From the NCBI RefSeq assembly GCF_009846525.1, contig NZ_CP024621.1, positions 3,534,001 through 3,598,000 of the forward strand: a DNA stretch of 64,000 nt. Direction: 5' to 3'. A model generated the notes under the pieces. It was not told where the DNA came from. It saw nothing but the letters and a program-made list of their open reading frames with translations, and did no database searches. Below, piece by piece: positions 1 to 7,671 of this stretch. Origin of the DNA: Halomonas meridiana. Its GTDB lineage: Bacteria; Pseudomonadota; Gammaproteobacteria; Pseudomonadales; Halomonadaceae. Within the stretch, counting starts at the first letter, position 1. Each line of letters starts with the position of its first letter. The position numbers and the translations under genes are program-made.

Positions 1-632
1 TCCGATGCCGCTTGCTGCGGGTTGGCATACAGATAGCCCACGTGAGGATGCCCTTGCTCGAAACAGGAGGGCGCGCGCGGCCCCATCACCGCATCCAGCT
101 CACCTGCGGCCAGCATGCCGGAGAGGGTTTCCCCTTCGGGAATGTTCTCCACGCGTACCCCATCGGGCAGATCGAGGTTGATCTTCTCGACCCGGCCAGG
201 CTCCTCGTAGCCACCACGCATCCAGGTTACATCACGCGGTTCGAGCCCATGATCCTCCTCGAGAAACAACCGCGCCCACACGTTGGCGGTCAATTGGTAC
301 TCGGGCACACCGATGCGCTTGCCACGCAGATCGGCGGGGGTTTCGATACCGCGATCGGTGCGCACATAGATCGAGGTATGGCGGAAGGCGCGCGAGGGGA
401 AAACCGGCACGCCGATATAGGGGCAACTCCCTGCCGCCGTCTTCACCGTGTAACTGCTCAGCGACAACTCGGTGATGTCGAAGTCGGCATGTCGGAAAGC
501 ACGAAAGAAGATCTCTTCCGGATCATGCAGCATGAACACCGGGTCCACGCCATCGATCTGTACCTCACCGTCGATCAAGGGGCGCATGCGGTCATAATTA
601 CCCACCGCAATGGATAGTTCGAGCTTGTTCAT
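1..632 (-). CDS. 4,5-dihydroxyphthalate decarboxylase-like protein (partial)
   Basis: The reading frame runs leftwards from an ATG at 632 and is open to the window edge, so the C-terminus is missing. The visible 210 residues begin MNKLELSIAVGNYDRMRPLI and contain the stretch EEIFFRAFRHADFDITELSL, which I recognise from Pht5-type 4,5-dihydroxyphthalate decarboxylases. These have a periplasmic-binding-protein (NMT1-like) fold but act in the cytoplasm, removing a carboxyl group from a dihydroxylated phthalate. There is no signal peptide, in line with an enzyme. It lies 98 bases downstream of a Rieske oxygenase on the same strand, the partner that hydroxylates phthalate-type rings, so both probably belong to one aromatic-acid pathway. 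The true substrate is inferred; a solute-binding role is the alternative. Confidence 0.75.
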   Translation of the reverse strand, partial: MNKLELSIAVGNYDRMRPLIDGEVQIDGVDPVFMLHDPEEIFFRAFRHADFDITELSLSSYTVKTAAGSCPYIGVPVFPSRAFRHTSIYVRTDRGIETPADLRGKRIGVPEYQLTANVWARLFLEEDHGLEPRDVTWMRGGYEEPGRVEKINLDLPDGVRVENIPEGETLSGMLAAGELDAVMGPRAPSCFEQGHPHVGYLYANPQQAAS

Positions 633-669
633 CAGGGTTCCTGTGTTGTGATCAGAGAATCGCCATGCT

Positions 670-689
670 GGGAGGCGAGCACGCCTCCC
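670..689 (-). terminator. Hairpin between oxygenase and decarboxylase genes
   Basis: A perfect 8-bp stem (GGGAGGCG / CGCCTCCC) with a 4-base loop sits in the 98-bp gap between the two catabolic genes. There is no T-run on either strand, so it is more likely an mRNA processing or stability hairpin than a full terminator. Confidence 0.35.
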
Positions 690-730
690 ACGCGAAGCTA
701 TGACCGTACCGCTGAGCGGGTGTCATGAAC

Positions 731-2026
731 TCATTCTTCTACGTAATACTCTGCCTCTTCCGGGGCCGTCCCCAGCTCACGCCAGTCGGTTTCCTTAGTC
801 ACAATGCCCTGGAAGGATTTGAGCTTGTAATGCGGAATGCGTGGCTCTTCGGCACCGATGGCTGTCCCACCCTGCTGCATGGTCTTGGCCGCCTGGAGCA
901 TCTGGCGACGGAACTCGACGATCGCCAGGTCGCTCGCGCCCAGCCGGTCATGGGTGCGATCGGCGATCGGTCCCATGGTTTCCCACATGGCGATGTCCTG
1001 GTTGGGGATCCCCTTGATGCCGGTAAAACTCGTGCCCAGCTGCATGATCCGCCGATCCTGCCAGTAGTTGTTCTCGCGGGTGCGGAACTTACGGAAACTC
1101 TTATCGACATCGATACCGATCTGCGTGCCCAGGAACTTGCGCCAGGACTCCGTATCCGGTGTGGTGGCAGCGTCGCCCCAGGCGATGAAGTGAAAGGCGG
1201 TGTGGGTGTCGTCGATCGGCACGTGCAGAATGGCGATGTCGTACTGGTTGTTCGGTGGAATCTGCACGGTATAGGGGGCAATGAATAGCGTGGTACGCAC
1301 GTAGTCGTGCGTCTTGGCATCCTTGATCGGCCGACGAATCGCCGCGTAGCGGAAGCCGAAGCGCGTCTTCTGGACCTGCAGGCGTGGCGCCTTGTCCGTG
1401 GAGGGACGCAGCCACAGCGTATCCGTGGCTTCGGCGCCGGTGGTCCGCGCGGGCACCATGTCGGTGGAGTGCAGGCTGGACGAGTGCGCCGAGTCGATGG
1501 CCCCTTCGAGAATCTGGGCCCAATTGCAGTCGATGATGACCTTGGAGATGGACACCTTGGTATCGGGTGTCGGCTGAAACACCGGGGCCGTGAATTCCGG
1601 CTGCTCGTCGGGAGGGCCCATGTAGACCCAGACAAAACCCGCCGCCTCATGGGTGGGATAGGCCTTGTGCTTGACCTTCTCGGTCATCTTCGACTCCGGC
1701 GGTTCGGATGACATCTCGAGCACATTGCCGTCGACGTCCATCTTCCAGCCGTGATAGAGGCAACGCAGCCCACACTCCTCATTACGACCCAACACCAGCG
1801 ACGCCCGGCGGTGGGGACACATTTCGTCCAGTACGCCCACGCGGCCGTCGGTATCGCGGAAAGCCACCAGGTCTTCTCCCAGCAGCCTCACCCGCACCGG
1901 ATCCCCATCCGGTTCCTCGATTTCTTCCGACAGGCAGGCAGGAAGCCAGTGACGACGCATGATTTCCCCCATTGGGGCCTCGCCTTCGACACGGCACAGC
2001 AGTTCATTTTCTTCCGGGGTCAACAT
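731..2026 (-). CDS. Rieske [2Fe-2S] ring-hydroxylating oxygenase, phthalate 4,5-dioxygenase type
   Basis: This 431-residue protein is the catalytic subunit of a Rieske non-haem iron oxygenase, which adds hydroxyls to an aromatic ring using electrons from a separate reductase. The Rieske cluster ligands are visible as C70-P-H72 and C89-L-Y-H92-G-W. The mononuclear iron site is visible as the EGAIDSAHSSSLH segment (D178, H181, H186). Length and motif spacing fit the phthalate 4,5-dioxygenase/vanillate demethylase-like branch with a LigXa-type C-terminal region. No reductase gene is visible here. The ATG at 2026 has GGAG about 10 bases upstream. The neighbouring dihydroxyphthalate decarboxylase-like gene supports an aromatic dicarboxylate as substrate, but that is inference. 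Confidence 0.9.
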   Translation of the reverse strand: MLTPEENELLCRVEGEAPMGEIMRRHWLPACLSEEIEEPDGDPVRVRLLGEDLVAFRDTDGRVGVLDEMCPHRRASLVLGRNEECGLRCLYHGWKMDVDGNVLEMSSEPPESKMTEKVKHKAYPTHEAAGFVWVYMGPPDEQPEFTAPVFQPTPDTKVSISKVIIDCNWAQILEGAIDSAHSSSLHSTDMVPARTTGAEATDTLWLRPSTDKAPRLQVQKTRFGFRYAAIRRPIKDAKTHDYVRTTLFIAPYTVQIPPNNQYDIAILHVPIDDTHTAFHFIAWGDAATTPDTESWRKFLGTQIGIDVDKSFRKFRTRENNYWQDRRIMQLGTSFTGIKGIPNQDIAMWETMGPIADRTHDRLGASDLAIVEFRRQMLQAAKTMQQGGTAIGAEEPRIPHYKLKSFQGIVTKETDWRELGTAPEEAEYYVEE

Positions 2027-2089
2027 AGCTCACGGTCTCCTTCATCTTGGGGGGGGTCCCAGGTCACCATTGGGTGGCGACGTATTTTA

Positions 2090-2101
2090 TTAGATATCTA
2101 A
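2090..2101. promoter_or_regulatory. Palindrome upstream of the oxygenase gene (possible operator)
   Basis: TTAGATATCTAA is a perfect 12-bp palindrome 64 bases upstream of the oxygenase start, followed by the related half-site AGATCTAAGATAG. Its place in the promoter region suggests a repressor or activator site. The rest of 2027-2350 is non-coding and shows nothing else I can name. Confidence 0.35.
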
Positions 2102-2350
2102 CTTACAGATCTAAGATAGCTTCTCCGACGCGGGAGTCAAACCTGCTAAAGTCGTATAAGGGATATCCTCATGCGGTCCTAGTGAGCGGCGATGCCGCAT
2201 AAGAACCTGCCTGAGATTGAGAATTTAAGATTTTAATTCAGATAGATAGAAAGAACACCCAGTAGCCTTCATCATGTTGGATAAGTGGTTACCGAGGGCA
2301 GAACATGACACGCATATCGGCAAAAACTAGACTATCGTCTAGTTTATTAA

Positions 2351-2370
2351 GGAAACGCTGCACAAATCCG
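2351..2370 (+). repeat. Left terminal inverted repeat of IS5-type copy 1
   Basis: The sequence begins GGAAACGCTGCACAAAT and matches the reverse complement of 4518-4537 with two mismatches in 20. Confidence 0.6.
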
Positions 2371-2440
2371 CCGGAGCTGCCTCGCAGCGGCCGGCAGGGT
2401 AGAATCTGACCATCCCGCCACCGTCTGACAGAGCCATCCG

Positions 2441-3268
2441 ATGAAGCAGATCTCGTTCGCCCAGGCAGAGCACCAGAACAAGAAGAAGGTCACCCGTCGA
2501 GAGCGGTTCCTGGCCCAGATGGAGGCTTTGGTGCCTTGGCAACGGCTGATCGACGCGCTGTCGCCATCCTACTTCCCGAACGCGGCGGGCAAGCGGGGCC
2601 GACCGCCCATTGGCCTGGAGCGCATGCTGCGGATCTACTTCCTGCAACAGTGGTATGCGCTTGCTGACGAGGCGCTGGAGGATGCCATCTATGACAGCCA
2701 GGCGATGCGTGACTTCGTGGGAATCGATTTGGCCATCGAGAGCGTGCCGGATGCGACCACACTGCTGCGCTTCCGCCATCTGCTGGAAAAGCATGCCCTG
2801 ACCCAGCGGATCTTCGAGGAGATCAATGCTCACCTGGCCGAAAAAGGATTGTTCATGCGCGAGGGCACCATCGTCGCCGATGTCACCATGGTGAGGCATC
2901 TGGTCAGAGAGGATGGTAAACGGATAGATGGCGACACAGGGTGTTTCGGCATGGGGAAATATCTAGTTGAAGAAAAGCAGAGTTCGGAGACGCGGTGCTT
3001 TGCCCCTGTCAGACGCAGCGCAATTAAGAAAATGGAAGACAGCTGGAAGAAAACGTTGATGCTGGCCTTCGAAAAGACCAAAACCAATATCTATGCCAAG
3101 GTCGAGCATCCGTTTCATGTCATTAAGAACCTGTTTGGCTATCGCAAGGTTTGCTATAAGGGGCTGACTAAGAAGAACCAAGCTCAGCTGTTCAGCCTAT
3201 TTGCGTTGGCCAACCTGGTGTTGGCCGGACGATGCCAGAAACACGTTCATGGGGGTAGTGTGTCTTGA
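2441..3268 (+). pseudogene. IS5-family transposase, internally deleted
   Basis: The first 150 or so residues are a good IS5-family transposase (GRPPIGLERMLRIYFLQQW, LADEALEDAIYDSQAMRDFVG, SVPDATTLLRFRHLLEKHAL). After REGTIV the family normally has an aspartate-containing catalytic strand and a long DDE core. Here it runs into ADVTMVRHL and unrelated residues, then rejoins family-like sequence at the C-terminus (KVEHPFHVIKNLFGYRKV, LTKKNQAQLFSLFALANLVL). At 275 residues it is about 50 short of a full protein and the catalytic core is lost, so it should be inactive. No right-hand inverted repeat follows. Confidence 0.8.
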
Positions 3269-3277
3269 ATCTGGCCA

Positions 3278-3300
3278 GGCAGCCGGAAAACACGGCTGCC
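3278..3300 (+). terminator. Hairpin just after the transposase remnant
   Basis: A perfect 8-bp stem GGCAGCCG / CGGCTGCC with a 7-base A-rich loop lies 10 bases after the transposase stop. It is followed on the + strand by CGGAAAAAA, not T-rich, so termination is uncertain. The stretch 3301-3695 has no gene I can support. Confidence 0.3.
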
Positions 3301-3695
3301 CGGAAAAAATGCCACCGACAGTGGCTCAATAGTGATCGCGGGGACAACACTCAGGCGAACATTGTTCGCTGCAGTTGCCCGGGGATGAATTGATCAGCGT
3401 CCTCTCAGGTGATTCACCCAGGTATACGCTCAAAGAGCTGCTTCATCAGTGTGATCCTTCAGCGCCTGAGACTGTTGATAATATTGCCCGGTAGAATCTT
3501 AAAAAGTCGGTCGAGAAGAATGAGCTACTGTTGCAGACATTGTCGGTGCAAACAGGAGAAGCTCGAGAGGCTGCATATTGGGATAAGCGGGTCGTGATTG
3601 TGCGGATTCTTGAAGAGATACTCATTTGGCATATGTCTCCCACTCGTGAATTTTCTGCTAATATCTATATGAACGACATTATTAGAGGTGAAGAC

Positions 3696-3815
3696 ATGAA
3701 TGATGCGTCTCAGTTCTGGATAGGTATATCGCCGATTTTATTTATCATGATCGCTACATTAATTGCTGGCGGTTATGCAGTGTATAATAATATTAAGCGT
3801 TTTAAGGATAAATGA
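3696..3815 (+). CDS. Possible 39-residue single-pass membrane protein
   Basis: A short frame starting MNDASQFW contains one clear hydrophobic segment (ISPILFIMIATLIAGGYAVY) and a basic tail (NNIKRFKDK). An AGAGGTGAAG ribosome-binding sequence lies just upstream of the ATG, and base composition here is more AT-rich than in the flanks. It sits between two dead IS copies. I do not recognise the family, and without homologues it could be fortuitous. The AT-rich stretch 3816-4093 after it shows no gene. Confidence 0.35.
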   Translation: MNDASQFWIGISPILFIMIATLIAGGYAVYNNIKRFKDK

Positions 3816-4093
3816 AATAATTTATAGCTATTTAGTTAATACGTCAGTCGCGAGAGGTGTTCGCCTAATATGCCTGCTTGTTAATTGAGTATTTCATAAC
3901 ATTTACCTGGCGCGCATTATGCGTGAGACCATTTGCGAGCTTGAAGCCGCTGACTTGGCGGCACCTCTGGGGGGGTCTACCAGTTAATAATTCTTATATT
4001 CCCCACAACTTCGATACCTTCCAGACGCATGGGTGCTTTATCGGTTTGGCCGCGGTGATCGTACTTTCTGATCAGACAATCTGCGCGGGGTGG

Positions 4094-4451
4094 CTACTGC
4101 TTCTCCAGCGGATGGCGAAAGCGAAGCAATGTGGTCACGTCGGGAACACTTTCGATGGCAAGGTCGATACCGATGAAGTCACGCATGGCCTGGCTGTCAT
4201 AGATGGCATCTTCGAGCGCTTCGTCGGCCAGTCCGTACCATTGCTGCAGGGAAATAGGCCCGCACCATTCGCTCTAGACCGATTGGTGGCCGACCGCGCT
4301 TGCCCACCGATTTAGGAAAGTAAGACGGCGACAACGCCTCGATCAGACGCTGCAATGATATTAGGGTATCCATCTGTGCCAGGAGCCGCTCCCGGCGAGT
4401 GGCCTTCTTCTTGTTCTGATGCTCAGCCTGAGCAAACGAGACCTACTTCAT
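4094..4451 (-). pseudogene. IS5-family transposase fragment with stop and frameshift
   Basis: On the minus strand the frame reads MK-stop-VSFAQAEHQNKKK, then RGRPPIGLERMVRAYF, a one-base insertion, then the family residues QQWYGLADEALEDAIYDSQ and SVPDVTTLLRFRHPLEKQ before a stop. So it has an amber codon at position 3, a frameshift near the YFLQQWY motif and a truncation after about 110 codons. It is a second, older copy of the same IS type as the remnant at 2441-3268, in the opposite orientation. Confidence 0.85.
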
Positions 4452-4566
4452 CGAAAACTCTGTCGAACAATAGCTAACCAAATTATACCCTGCCGAGGGT
4501 ACTAAGACAGCGGCGGCCGTATTTATGCAGCGTTTCCCTAACAACCGGCTTAAGCACTTATTTTAA

Positions 4567-4595
4567 GTGTAATATCAGTAATACGGATATTACAC
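4567..4595. repeat. 10-bp inverted repeat with 9-bp spacer, upstream of the recombinase operon
   Basis: GTGTAATATC at 4567-4576 is perfectly mirrored by GATATTACAC at 4586-4595, separated by 9 bases. Two about 10-bp arms around a short spacer is the geometry of a tyrosine-recombinase core site or of a dimeric repressor operator. It lies about 160 bases before the first gene of the recombinase operon. Confidence 0.45.
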
Positions 4596-4672
4596 CTGCT
4601 CATTAACCCGCCCAACTTCTGCATGTATAAAAATTATACTGATTCTTTTAAAACCCAAATTTATCCGGTACA

Positions 4673-4686
4673 TTTTACATGTAAAA
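4673..4686. promoter_or_regulatory. 14-bp perfect palindrome (possible operator)
   Basis: TTTTACATGTAAAA, 70 bases upstream of the small ParB-like gene, in AT-rich DNA without any coding frame. Its place fits autoregulation of the recombinase operon, possibly by the first gene product. This is inference from position. Confidence 0.35.
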
Positions 4687-4756
4687 ATAGTCTTGATTTT
4701 TACCAAAAACACAGTTAGATTTAATAAAAAATGAAGCCAAAATACCTTAAAATTTG

Positions 4757-5266
4757 ATGATAAATCTTCTAGGCTCAAAACTTGTGCCCGCGTCTCAGAT
4801 AGAAATCTCTGAGCATATTACTCACGATATTTTAAAAACACTTATGCTACGCCCCCCTTTATTAAAAGACGCGCGAGATCTGACGGAGGAAGCCATTAAA
4901 GCAGCCATTCTTCTCTCACCACCTATTATCTATGAAAAGAAAAATGGCAGTGGAAGTAAAATATATGTATGCGTGGGGAATTTTCGATCACTCGAACTTG
5001 CCAGGCGTTTTCCTGCTTCTTTAAAAATCAGAGTCAATCTGATTGAGCCACCGCTACTAAGTGAATTAAATAGAGTTGTTCTCATGTTAAACATGAGTAG
5101 TGACTTAGCTTTAGCTTTAGACCCAGGCAAAGCAGGCGCATATTTTTCAGAGCTACGAGTTCATGCAATAAACGACTATCCAGAAGCGTTGGCGTTAATC
5201 TCACCTAAATGTCGATTTAAAAAATCTTTTTTAGAAGCAATTGGCCTCAACCGAAGAAAACACTGA
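4757..5266 (+). CDS. Small ParB-fold-like protein, first gene of the recombinase operon
   Basis: This 169-residue protein is not one I can name. The middle (KIYVCVGNFRSLELARRF, residues 68-85, followed by LKIRVNLIE) resembles the G-N-x-R-xx-A segment and following strand of ParB/Srx-type domains. The preceding part (DLTEEAIKAAILLSPPIIYE) fits the usual ParB pattern of a short helix then the residues before the binding loop. The C-terminus is basic (RRKH). It lies 20 bases before a giant recombinase gene on the same strand and so is probably a DNA-binding accessory or directionality factor of that system. An immediately upstream TTG could serve as alternative start. Low GC sets it apart from the host-like genes. 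Confidence 0.55.
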   Translation: MINLLGSKLVPASQIEISEHITHDILKTLMLRPPLLKDARDLTEEAIKAAILLSPPIIYEKKNGSGSKIYVCVGNFRSLELARRFPASLKIRVNLIEPPLLSELNRVVLMLNMSSDLALALDPGKAGAYFSELRVHAINDYPEALALISPKCRFKKSFLEAIGLNRRKH

Positions 5267-5286
5267 TCTAAATAAGGGTATTTAAG

Positions 5287-7671
5287 GTGACACGAAACGT
5301 ATCTCTAACATTGCTTCTTGAAGAGGCGATACAGCCACGCGCTGACTATTTTTCGTTTTCACAGCTCTACCCCGCACTGATTGTCACACTTCAGCACCTT
5401 ATTATCGTTGGAGATGACTGCTGGGATGTATCAGCGATCAAAAATTTGATCACAGGCATTGAGAATCAAGAAATTGAGTTTCAAATAAAGTCAGGTAAGG
5501 GCGAAAAAGGCATTTACGGCACTAACCCGATCCATGGCGCGCTCTATAAAATATCTAAGCATATCGACACTGAAGATCGGTTGAAGCTTCTCGGTCATAT
5601 TATCAACGTGGCTTTTCAATGGCGAAAAGAGATAGAGGCGTTATCCGAACATCAATCGCTATCAGATCATGATATAAAACGCCTCAACATAGCCACCTAT
5701 CAAAAAAACCTTGAAGCAGCCTGTAAAGTTGCTCGACGTATGGATACTGATGGGTTGGCACAGCTTGCTCCATGGGATCAATCCACCCATACATTATTAA
5801 AATTTTGCCAATCGATTGCTGGAAAAAAGGTAGAAGGCAGTGAAACTTATATACAGCAGCTAGAACGTTTTTTTGCCTACGCTCTCAATGACAGGCAGCC
5901 ACGAAAAAGAAACCACTCTAAGCAAGCGGATAACGATAATTATTTATTTCCCCAGCGTACTCGACCTATTGACGTAGACACTGATGAGCCATGGTTAGCC
6001 CTATCGAGTTCAGTAATCACTTCCCCGTCTCAAACAGCCGACTATAGCTCCGTACGTCAAGCGGGCCTCTCCGCGATTGAAGAGCGCTCATCGATTGAAC
6101 TGATACAGAGCGACAAGCCATTAACGTTAGCAAAGGGTGATTCGTCGCTTCAATCTGTTTTTCGTGCACGATCCCAGCAACTGCATCTTGATAAATCAGC
6201 ACAGCTTTTACCTGGTCGATGGGAGCAGCTCTCTGCATACGATTTAAATCATCTACAGGTTCAGCTAAATCGCACAGAACGAAACCGCACCTTCTTAACA
6301 TGCATCCTTGGTTTAATGCTGATGACCGGCCGGAGTTTAGAAAATGTACTCGATGTGCATATTGCCAATAGCGTTGAACAGGTGCCTAAATCAGCACTGC
6401 ATGAACAGTCAATCTACCTCTTATTAGAAACAAGCAGCTGGGTCACCGGCGTCATTAGGCCTCCGGATAGCCGCCAATTAAGTAGTCACTGGCGTCACGA
6501 TATGCGTCCCACCCAGACGCGTATCGTTTTACCAATTCCACATTTTTTGCGCTCCCTACTTAGGCCAGCTATAAGGCACAAAGCGCTTCGGATAAAAAAA
6601 CGCTCAGTTGCCTTATTTACCGATAAGGAAAGACAGGAATCCACGATCGAGCTTAAAAAACTGCTTGCCAACACTAATAAGCAAACAGGCTCCCGGCTGA
6701 CGGTACACCGCCTGGGCATGCATCTCTTTAATACGCTGAACAGCGGTGATGCAGATCTAACGGCGGCCTGCTTGATCACCGCCCGGGTACCCTCTTTTGG
6801 CCAGCAGGCATCATTGTATTATTTCGCCCCCAATAATCACTACCTGAAAAAGCGTTACCTGGATGCCATGCGGATCATCCAGCAGCAGTGGCTAAAACCT
6901 AAAACCGAAAAGGGGCAAACAACCGCTGACTCAGAGCACACAGCAGTGGCTTCAGATTCACAACAACAAACAGCTCACTACGTAGGCTCTCAGCTAGTCC
7001 CCAAAGCATCGTATGTTGAAAAACTAGTAGTGCACATGCAACAGCAAATAACGTCAGCCGATCAAAGCGGCTCACTGTTTCAGCGCACGGTAAACGTTCA
7101 TAACCGCTATACAGCCTATACCGTGGCAATGCTGATGTTCTGCACCGGTTATCGCAGCATTCGCGATCCCTTACCTAAATGGGATCAACTGTCGTTGTCA
7201 CGCCGCATGATGGTCATCGCTGATAAAACCGATGATGCACAGAGCCACGCTCGCTTCTTGCCGCTACCAACGATAATGATGGATCAGCTCCAACACTACC
7301 ATCGTCATCGTGAAGCAATCGTGGGTCGTCTAAAGCTATATCTGCAGCAGCAATGGGACAGCCCTTTTCTATTTTTGGATACATACGGCCATCCAAAACA
7401 GGTCACACCTAAGCGACTTCAGGAACATTTGGACTGGCCTGGTTCACCTCCGCTGAATATCAACCGTCATTACTTACATACCCATCTTAAAGAAGTCGGC
7501 TGCTCCGCTGAATTAGTCGATGCATACATGGGCCACTGGGATGCGGGCCAAGAGCCATGGGCAAAATACTCAACATTTTGTCCACATGAATATCGTGAAC
7601 ACATTAGCTCAGCCATTGAATTAATGATGCAGCGCCAGGGGTGGAGAGCGATCGAGGGGGCCGTGCTATGA
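5287..7671 (+). CDS. Giant tyrosine recombinase-like protein A with two recombinase-like cores
   Basis: This is a 794-residue protein with a GTG start. The C-terminal part has a tyrosine-recombinase pattern: TGYRSIR (620-626), KTDD (647-650), NRHYLHTHL (726-734), MGHW (748-751) and Y761 in WAKYSTF. The histidine and arginine of the usual HxxR box appear in an unusual order. A second, degenerate set lies in the middle: MTGRSLENV (346-354), RIVLPIP (412-418), TVHRLGMHL (472-480) and YYFAP (511-515), so two recombinase-like folds may be in tandem. The N-terminal 300 residues are unknown. Its stop overlaps the start of recombinase B (ATGA), so the two are probably made together. The usual length of site-specific integrases is 300-450 residues. 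Confidence 0.75.
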   Translation: MTRNVSLTLLLEEAIQPRADYFSFSQLYPALIVTLQHLIIVGDDCWDVSAIKNLITGIENQEIEFQIKSGKGEKGIYGTNPIHGALYKISKHIDTEDRLKLLGHIINVAFQWRKEIEALSEHQSLSDHDIKRLNIATYQKNLEAACKVARRMDTDGLAQLAPWDQSTHTLLKFCQSIAGKKVEGSETYIQQLERFFAYALNDRQPRKRNHSKQADNDNYLFPQRTRPIDVDTDEPWLALSSSVITSPSQTADYSSVRQAGLSAIEERSSIELIQSDKPLTLAKGDSSLQSVFRARSQQLHLDKSAQLLPGRWEQLSAYDLNHLQVQLNRTERNRTFLTCILGLMLMTGRSLENVLDVHIANSVEQVPKSALHEQSIYLLLETSSWVTGVIRPPDSRQLSSHWRHDMRPTQTRIVLPIPHFLRSLLRPAIRHKALRIKKRSVALFTDKERQESTIELKKLLANTNKQTGSRLTVHRLGMHLFNTLNSGDADLTAACLITARVPSFGQQASLYYFAPNNHYLKKRYLDAMRIIQQQWLKPKTEKGQTTADSEHTAVASDSQQQTAHYVGSQLVPKASYVEKLVVHMQQQITSADQSGSLFQRTVNVHNRYTAYTVAMLMFCTGYRSIRDPLPKWDQLSLSRRMMVIADKTDDAQSHARFLPLPTIMMDQLQHYHRHREAIVGRLKLYLQQQWDSPFLFLDTYGHPKQVTPKRLQEHLDWPGSPPLNINRHYLHTHLKEVGCSAELVDAYMGHWDAGQEPWAKYSTFCPHEYREHISSAIELMMQRQGWRAIEGAVL

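Larger units (their letters stand above)
2351..4537. mobile_element. Region bracketed by two inverted, decayed IS5-type ends
   Basis: GGAAACGCTGCA at 2351-2362 recurs as its reverse complement at 4526-4537. About 18 of the first 20 bases match once mismatches after the 12-mer are allowed. Each end is followed, reading inwards, by a decayed IS5-family transposase frame that starts with the same KQ/K-VSFAQAEHQNKKK N-terminus. The two copies face each other over about 800 bases that hold no recognisable right-hand IS ends. This is best explained by two independent IS copies that lost their distal parts, rather than by a live composite transposon. Confidence 0.6.

Noticed and set aside
3370..3495. 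A short stretch reading GDELISVLSGDSPRYTLKEL and LLHQCDPSAPETVDNIAR, somewhat like the C-terminus of a MazE-type antitoxin
   Set aside because: It has no start codon, ends in a stop after about 38 codons and has no toxin gene beside it. The resemblance is too weak to annotate.
4706..4716. AAAACACAGTT matching the start of the 69-bp repeat at 11053, as a third attachment copy
   Set aside because: Only 11 bases in AT-rich DNA, with no continuation on either side.
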